From Scleroderma bovista (Eukaryota; Basidiomycota; Agaricomycetes; Boletales; Sclerodermataceae): a DNA stretch of 64,000 nucleotides. Made by a program: the position numbers and the translations under genes. Position 1 is the stretch's first letter; each line of letters opens with the position of its first letter. Positions 57,948 to 64,000 of the stretch are shown here, piece after piece. The stretch is from contig JAYMGJ010000157.1 in the NCBI GenBank assembly GCA_037178675.1, positions 372,001-436,000 of the forward strand. Reading direction: 5' to 3'. The notes beneath the pieces were generated by a model, which had not been told where the DNA came from, did no database searches, and worked only from the letters and a program-made list of their open reading frames with translations.

Positions 57948-60081
57948 CTAAGCAGAGACAGAAAGCTCTTTCGCTACATCAGCAACACCGGTCGCGGCAG
58001 CTGCGAAGGAGACGGGGAGCTTTGATGGAACTGAATTGGTTGCACCATTGGTATAGACACCATTGCATTCAACTAGCCGGTTCTCCTACGCACATGAAAC
58101 TCGGTGGAGCTGTCTGTCACATGCTAATGGACTGTGCGCACTTACAACTTGAGTCTTCGCTTGGCGTTCGTCCGGGGAAGTGCTGCGAGTTGTAGACTCT
58201 CTTGTGAGATCTTTGCGGACGGGGGGAGGCGCCTGCAATACTTGCGCTGCAGTTGGGCCTGCGGACCCATTTATGACTGGCCCCCCGTTGACCAGTTGTT
58301 TGGAAGACGCTGCACCACCGAGGACAGGAAACTCATCGGCGTTTGGTACCCTCTGTTGTTTCACAATAGGTTTTTTATCAGCTCGAGAACCGATGTACCT
58401 GGAACCCTTAGAGCGGCTGCCAGGATCGGTCGACTGGGAACGGCTTGAGTGAGCCGTCCCATTGCGGCGCGGCTGGGTCTCCTTTTAAAGGAAGTTGTTA
58501 AAGATAGATCTGCGATTAGAACGTGGGATCAACGAACTTGTACAGTCATGACAGCAAAATTCTCTTCGATCGTACTGATTCCATTAGGGACTTCGCGGGG
58601 ACGTGGAGCACGGCCACCAACAACATGAGGTTGAGGGCCAGAAGCATCAGAGCCAACGTGAGGGAAGCGGCAGTCATCACTGGTTAAGTAGATCAGACAC
58701 AGATTAGCATGAAAAAGATCAGATGGCTTGCCCATTTCTACACCTGCCAGCAGGATAGAAGATACAAGTAGGGATTGGCTTCCTGTTGCCCCCGAAAGAG
58801 CCTCTTCGGATGTTTCCACGGCGATGATGATGACCCCCATGTGGGAACGTACGAAGGGGACCGTAGTTATCGCCCTGTGGGTGTGCGGACGGCGATTTTG
58901 GACCCCCATTCACCTCAGGATATGCTGAATTTGGGTGTGAACCCTGCGACGGATACGAAGCATGGTCCTGACGAAGAGGAAATGGGGGAGCAGAAACGGG
59001 TCCATTGGAGTACATGGACTGCGGAGACTGAGGTCCACGAGCAGTCGCGGGCTGATGCGGCGGAGGAAGTGATGGGATGGAAAGGGGAAGTGGGTGTGGA
59101 GGAGGGTAGGGAGAAACGGAGGTCAGAGGTCCAAACGGAGGGGGAGGTACTCCATTGGGACTAAAAGGTGCTTGGACAGGCGAGAGAGCCTCGGAGCTGG
59201 ACCTTGCATGAACAACTGAGGGGTGAGGAGTGTGGACGGGACCCGACGGCGGCGAGACGGGGTTCATGTGGGGAGGGACGGGTGCTGAGGGTGGGTAGGA
59301 AGTGTGGAGCGGGGGCGGGGGTGGGGGGGCGTAATAGTTATGAGGGTACTGCTGTTGGGCCATGGGGTCGTACGGTGGGGGGTATTGCGCAGGTGGGGCA
59401 GTGTAGTATTGTCCCTGCGGGTGAGCGAAGATGCAAGAGGAGCCATAGCGACACGCTGGATAGTATCTGCATGGAATATATCTTGCTACTTCGGGAGGAG
59501 GCAGATTTCCAAAGGCACTGTTCTCGGCTACTGGCATCGGTGGGTGCTGATAGTATGTCGGGGGGCCATCTGTGACAGGTGGGACAGGTGGATAGTAGCC
59601 GTAGGGGTGTGCGGGGAGAGGATAATAGCGTTTTGATGGATCAGCAGAGGGATCCTGGGGGAAGCTTGTGTCGTGAGCGTGTGCCTCGTACGATGTAGTT
59701 TTAGCAGGAGCATTGTTAAGGAGGTCGATGATCTCCGGATTGGATGTGAAGGCCTCGACGCCACCTTGGAGGGAGACGACGGATGGATCGGCACCTAAGT
59801 GCGAAGATGAGATCGAGGAATCACGCGCTGGAAGAGATTACCTTTGTCGAGGAGGACCTTGACCACATCAAGATGGCCCTGCTTGACTGCCTCGAGGAGA
59901 GGCGTGGCACCGGTGTGGTCTGGGATGATGCACGAGGTGAGCACGATATAAACTGGAGCAGTACGAGGGCCTCACCCTTGATCTCGATATCAACTGGAGA
60001 TGCGTGGTTGAGCATACTGAGGACGGCGTCCATGTTCCCCTCAAAGCATGCTGACCAGAGCGGGGAGACCATTGCGAGCAT
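57948..60081 (-). CDS. Ankyrin-repeat and CCCH zinc-finger protein
   Basis: Predicted RNA-binding protein. Start at the ATG in MLAMVSPLWSACFEGNMDAV (60081); ankyrin repeats follow (DHTGATPLLEAVKQGHLDVV, then KVLLDKG). Two CCCH fingers: CRYYPACRYGSSCIFAHPQG (C-x5-C-x5-C-x3-H) and, across an intron, CIFYPAGRCRNG|DDCRFPH (C-x7-C-x5-C-x3-H). They are separated by a long Pro/Tyr/Gln-rich linker. Further exons give RYIGSRADKKPIVKQQRVPN and DEFPVLGGAASSKQ. The last exon (to 57948) ends LPVSFAAAATGVADVAKELS then VSA. The intron inside the second finger (58680-58731) begins with GC. A long serine-coding tract just upstream of the ATG is open but has no ATG of its own. Specific function unknown; post-transcriptional regulation is the likely theme. 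Confidence 0.8.
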
Positions 60082-60354
60082 TGGATGAGAACGAGAGGAC
60101 GGCACGAAGGACGACGAGGACGACGACGAGGACACCGTTGGGAGCAGCAAGAGCGAAAGCGAAGAGAGAATATTTTGCTGCGAAACCGTCGACTCGTTGT
60201 CTATCGGACTTGTAAGCAGCGCAGCGAAAAAAAAAGCGTGGGAGCGTGATCTTAGATAATCCTCGGGCGGGCGCGGATCCGATTTGAATGCCGGAAATGA
60301 ACTCAGGCACCGGGAACATATTCCGAAATGGTAAATGGATTACATCATACAGTA

Positions 60355-61945
60355 CTACTTCTGTACATCCAGGCCCAGCTTCTGCAGCAGTCTCCTTGCA
60401 TGCTCACCCGTCCTCTCTGGCAAGTTCAGTTCGCGGCACGGCGGTCGAGACATCAGGTGTTGCACACTCGTCTTCACGTCTTTTCCTGAAAACCACATGT
60501 CCACATCCGTACACACCAGCTATCTGCAACGCACCTTCATAGAGCACCTCATATATCTATGATTGATTAGTTCCACTGCGACATGGCGTGGCTCTACCAC
60601 CCACCTCAGTCGCAAGGGCTGCAGTCACACCCATCTCGTCTATGATCTGCTTCAGGCCCTTTGCAGTCGTGACACCCTCCGCCACACTTCCAAGGGTTTT
60701 GATGATATCCTCGAGTGCCTCGCCTTTCCCAAGTCGATAGCCCACGGTGTAGTTCCGACTGGTCGATGAGCTGCACGTGAGGAACAGGTCACCCACACCA
60801 GCGAGACCCAAGAATGTTAGTGGAGACGCGCCATACGTCGTCCCTATCTTCGTCATCTCTGCCAAACCACGTGTTATTAAGCCTAGAATTATTCAGCAAC
60901 CCATAACCCTCTCTGCGAATTGGATCAACTAAACTCGCTCTCGTGTTGTTCTCATAGCCCAGACCATCAGCCATACCAGCCGCAATGGCATAGACATTCT
61001 TCAAGGCACCTGCTAATTCTAGCCCAATCGGATCCCCTCCAGTGTAGCTAAAATTATGTTAGGGTGAGAGTGGACTATTCTGGCACGTCTTACCAGTGAA
61101 ACCACGGCTGATGAAAGACCTCAGATGCTTTCTTAGCTTGGGATTCCGTCAAGGAGGCGACAGACACAGAAGTAGGTTGTCTGCGAATGACTAGACAAGA
61201 AAAAGTGAATCCCTCATTGCAAAAGCATAGATCAGGGCACTGACTTTCTGTTGCAAACGATGGTCCAGACTGATCACCATGAACCATGCCGATCAAAGAG
61301 CAGATGCGAGACGACCCACAATGAACGTTGCAGCGCGAGCAATTTCACTGCCACACGTATCCGCAATGATTTCAAGAGTAAGGGCTTGTGTTCCAGTTTC
61401 GATACCCTTGTTGACAAAGATCATCAAGGGAAGTTTATCTCCGTTGAGATTGGGTTCAAGCTTTGTAAGGGTTTCTCTAGGTTCTGGAAGTGAACGCATG
61501 GTCAGGGTGACTAATAGCATCGGCTTGCATACCTAAGTCCCTGAGTTGGTATCGAGAAGAGCACGACGTCCATCTGCTGTATCATATCTTTGCTTGGTAT
61601 CTCGGGACCCACTCCGTGAATATTGGTGGAGAAAGCATGGTCCTTGAGGTAATCCGGGTTGCGGTGATGGAGATTGAAGTACTCCGCAAAGCCGGCCTTG
61701 CGAGACCAAAGGAATACTTCATGGTCACAATCGCCGAGGTGGTCTGCAAGGCAGCTTCCAAAGTTGCCTGCTCCAAGAACGAGGATACGTGATTTCGGTG
61801 TGGGACACGAAGACATGAGCGAGACGCGATTGAGAAGTATCGAGGTCGAAATATAAGCAGTCGATTGGAGCGAAAAGGCCGAAGGAACGACTCTAACTTT
61901 GGGGAGGGCCAGACAGCGTCGTGTGACCAACACCCAATGCAGCAT
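60355..61945 (-). CDS. GPD1: NAD-dependent glycerol-3-phosphate dehydrogenase
   Basis: Reduces dihydroxyacetone phosphate to glycerol-3-phosphate, for glycerol and lipid synthesis and redox balance. The nucleotide-binding motif is [18 protein letters not shown]. Further blocks: [56 protein letters not shown] (with the substrate-binding Lys) and [20 protein letters not shown]. The C-terminus reads across two introns as [17 protein letters not shown] and ends [12 protein letters not shown] at 60355. The upstream ATG at 61945 adds a basic, Ser-rich leader without acidic residues ([20 protein letters not shown]); the ATG at 61816 gives [18 protein letters not shown]. Either start is possible. The gene symbol is by family; a second paralogue elsewhere cannot be excluded. 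Confidence 0.92.
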
Positions 61946-62161
61946 ACAGAAAGCAGGGTCAGTAGTGGTTGATGGGGAGAATACGACAATTCAAGTAACC
62001 CCAGCGTAGGCTCATGACCGACGCAGGCCGCCGCGCACTTCCTTTTCGGGCACCGCTCGGCCGGAGCACTGGTGGATGGCAACTTGACTGACACGCACGC
62101 TTCCCAACGTATACCACTAAGTAGCCTCCTTTTAATACATTCCACGCACACTCTCTCCTCC

Positions 62162-63461
62162 ATGGCGATACAGGACAGGACACTTGAATTCCGCACCTGC
62201 GTCGACTCCATTCGCAATAGGTCTGTCATCCAACCGCGCACAGCAGAGGCGAAACAACGTCTGCTCCAATCCCACGGAACAGCTAAGACCGACTTCTCGC
62301 GTATGGCATCTGCGATTGCCAAGGACATCAGCGGTACCACCATTAAACTCGGAAAGCTGGCACAGCGCAAGTGTCCTCAATGTCACCCAACTGTTACACG
62401 ACTGACCCTTCCCTTAGTGGCAAAACGCAAAACGCTGTTTGACGACCGGCCCGTAGAGATCAGCGTGCGTGTCATTCGGTACACTGTGGACCCGCTGCCT
62501 GAATCCTACTCTGCAGGAACTGACATTCATCATTAAACAAGATATTGCTAGCATCAACAGGCAGATCGCTGCCCTGCAATCCTTTGTGAAACAACGCAAT
62601 GCACAAAGTAACGCTCGGTCGACAGAAGGAAAGCAAATCGACGAGCACAACCACAACGTCGTCATGATGCTCCAGAGTAAACTGGCCAACACTAGTATGA
62701 CGTTCAAGGATGTGCTGGAAGTTCGAACCCAAGTAAGTGACTACTCATGGGAACGAAGCGTCCGGCTTATTTCCGCAGAACATGAAGGAGACAAAGGATC
62801 GGACAGAGCAATTCATGCATTCCACGGCTGCAGCAGCGCACCAAACACCACAGAGTATGTCACTTCTCGCATTCTGACCTCTGGTTCTTACTGCGTCAGC
62901 AGATTCCGTCCTGTTGAATGGGCGGTATGACCCCATGGGTGATGGTAGCAGTCGTCCAAGCTCAAAAGGTAAAGGGAGAGCGCCTCAAAACGGAGACGTA
63001 CTCGCCATGGACCTCGATTCGGCAGAGGGTGGTCTCGCCCAGAATGGTGGGGGTGCTTTCATGCAAATGCAGCTTGTAGAGCAGCAGGCGAGTACTATTT
63101 TTGCTTATCTTTGCACTCATTTACCAGTCTGTAGGACTCGTATATCCAATCTCGTTCAACGGCAATCGAATCCATTGAGTCTACAATAGCGGAGTTGGGA
63201 CAAATCTTTAATCAGTTGGCACATATGGTGGCCGAACAACGGGAAACGGTGCAGCGCATCGATGCAGATACTGTAGACATTGCCTCAAACGTGAGTGGCG
63301 CGCAGAGGGAACTATTGAAGTACTACGCTAGTATATCAAGTAACCGTTGGCTGATGATCAAGGTTTTCGGTGTCTTGATAGTTTTCGTACGTGTCTCCTT
63401 CTGTCCGCCTTTGCCCCAGCTGACCACCTTGCAGTTCCTTGTATTTATTCTCGTTTCCTGA
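62162..63461 (+). CDS. SED5: Golgi syntaxin Sed5 (syntaxin-5)
   Basis: Qa-SNARE of the early Golgi, used in ER-to-Golgi and intra-Golgi transport. Start MAIQDRTLEFRTCVDSIRNR (62162), a typical syntaxin-5 N-terminus that binds Sly1. Habc region: ISGTTIKLGKLAQLAKRKTL then FDDRPVEISELTFIIKQD, and MLQSKLANTSMTFKDVLEVR. The SNARE helix spans IESTIAELGQIFNQLAHMVA, EQRETVQRIDADTVDIASNV, ending at the tail anchor WLMIKVFGVLIVFFLVFILV. The first of several introns (62367-62416) begins with GC; without it, the conserved KLAQLAKRKTLFDD block cannot be joined. The stop is at 63461. Confidence 0.94.
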
Positions 63462-63530
63462 CATGGACCTATACTTTGCATATTCCCACTATTACTATCA
63501 CCTGGGCATAATCAGGGGACTCTCGTTAGA

Positions 63531-64000
63531 TTAGCCGACCGGTATGGAATTGACACCCGTCCCCAGATCCTTTGGCTTGCGTGCTTTACCCCGCTTAGCA
63601 TGCTTTTTACCACCGCGGCGTACTTCAGTCTCTTCCGCCTGGCCTACACTCCACGTTCGTTTCTTGTCGTGGACTTGTTCAGCACCTGATGTCACAGAGA
63701 AACGGCGAGCACCGTCAATCTGTTGGCCGGACGCCGTCTCTGAGGAAGCCCTTTTCACACGTTTTCGCTTCAATAGTTGTCAGCATTTCAGCCCTCGATC
63801 ATGCCGATGACCCTCACTCGTTGGCCTTCTAACTGTTTGTTTCGCTCTTTGACCTTCTTGAGACGGGCGTCTCCCTTGCCCCCTCCTCCTGCTGTCAGTT
63901 CTACGTTGATCGTACGGCCATCGAGTTGAGAGTGGTGTAGCTTGAGAGCTTGTTGTAGTGCCTGTCGGTTTTGAAACTCGAGGAAAGCGCAGCCTTTTGA
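63531..64000 (-). CDS. NOP6-like RRM ribosome biogenesis protein, 5' part missing
   Basis: 3' part of a gene that continues beyond the right edge. The visible part begins inside an RRM: RNP1-like SKGCAFLEFQNRQALQQALK, then LHHSQLDGRTINVELTAGGG and GDARLKKVKERNKQLEGQR. This matches Nop6-type proteins involved in 40S biogenesis, where the RRM end is followed by ELTAGGGG and a basic helix. One intron (about 63770-63818) leads to a Lys/Arg-rich C-terminus (KKHAKRGKARKPKDLGTG) suited to nucleolar localisation; the stop is at 63531. It is tail to tail with SED5, 70 bp apart. Confidence 0.82.

Noticed and set aside
60085..60150. Serine-run N-terminal extension of the ankyrin/CCCH protein
   Set aside because: The open frame upstream of 60081 has no ATG and comes from a GAC/GAG-type simple repeat on the + strand; treated as 5' UTR.

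Overview
The window is nuclear DNA from a basidiomycete fungus, most likely a mushroom-forming agaricomycete. The evidence is very short introns (about 45-60 nt) in almost every gene, gene-dense packing on both strands, and typical family content: a Tea1-like kelch protein, an F-box/LRR protein of the basidiomycete type, a CYP of the ent-kaurene-oxidase-like kind, and long Ser/Pro-rich orphan proteins. There is no prokaryotic, viral or organellar signal, and I saw no tRNA, rRNA or CRISPR array. Exon boundaries are my own readings from frame, splice consensus and protein-family fit.

Left third (1-25.2 kb): 3' part of exocyst SEC8 (+); a Cup1-like LYR protein (-) head to head with the ribosome-export GTPase LSG1 (+); a TGL2-like lipase (+); S-formylglutathione hydrolase (+); an FHA-domain Chk2/Cds1-type kinase (-); a Tea1-like kelch/coiled-coil polarity protein (+), tail to tail with the rRNA-processing factor RRP5 (-).

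Middle (25.2-31 kb): splicing factor SF3A2 (+) starts about 100 bp from RRP5. Next to it is the most unusual locus, a tandem duplication whose unit runs from the last exon of SF3A2, across a secreted RNase T1-family gene, into the last exon of a cytochrome P450. It left one intact RNase with a complete catalytic set (26.1-26.7 kb), one paralogue of identical length with two catalytic residues changed (27.7-28.3 kb), a relic of the SF3A2 last exon and a scrap of P450. The full P450 follows.

Right half (31-64 kb): a proline-rich orphan (-) head to head with replication regulator SLD2 (+); an F-box/LRR protein (+); proteasome lid subunit RPN5 (+); mitoribosomal mS23 (-) head to head with Mediator MED7 (+); a BCL7-like SWI/SNF protein (-) head to head with a membrane-bound nitrilase-superfamily (Lnt-like) enzyme (+); an Asp/Glu/hydantoin racemase (-); two large disordered orphans (47.6-50.5 kb +, 51.0-54.4 kb -); purine-pathway ADE5,7 (+); an ankyrin/CCCH RNA-binding protein (-); NAD-dependent glycerol-3-phosphate dehydrogenase (-) head to head with Golgi syntaxin SED5 (+); and the 3' part of a NOP6-like RRM protein (-). 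Most genes are core eukaryotic housekeeping genes and do not form a single pathway; ribosome biogenesis is represented three times (LSG1, RRP5, NOP6-like).

Two gene-structure themes recur. Three coding micro-exons of 8, 8 and 11 nt encode parts of highly conserved motifs (SF3A2 N-terminus, kinase HRDLK, lipase GHSMG). Five introns appear to begin with GC instead of GT, each forced by protein conservation. Automated gene callers are likely to get these genes wrong.
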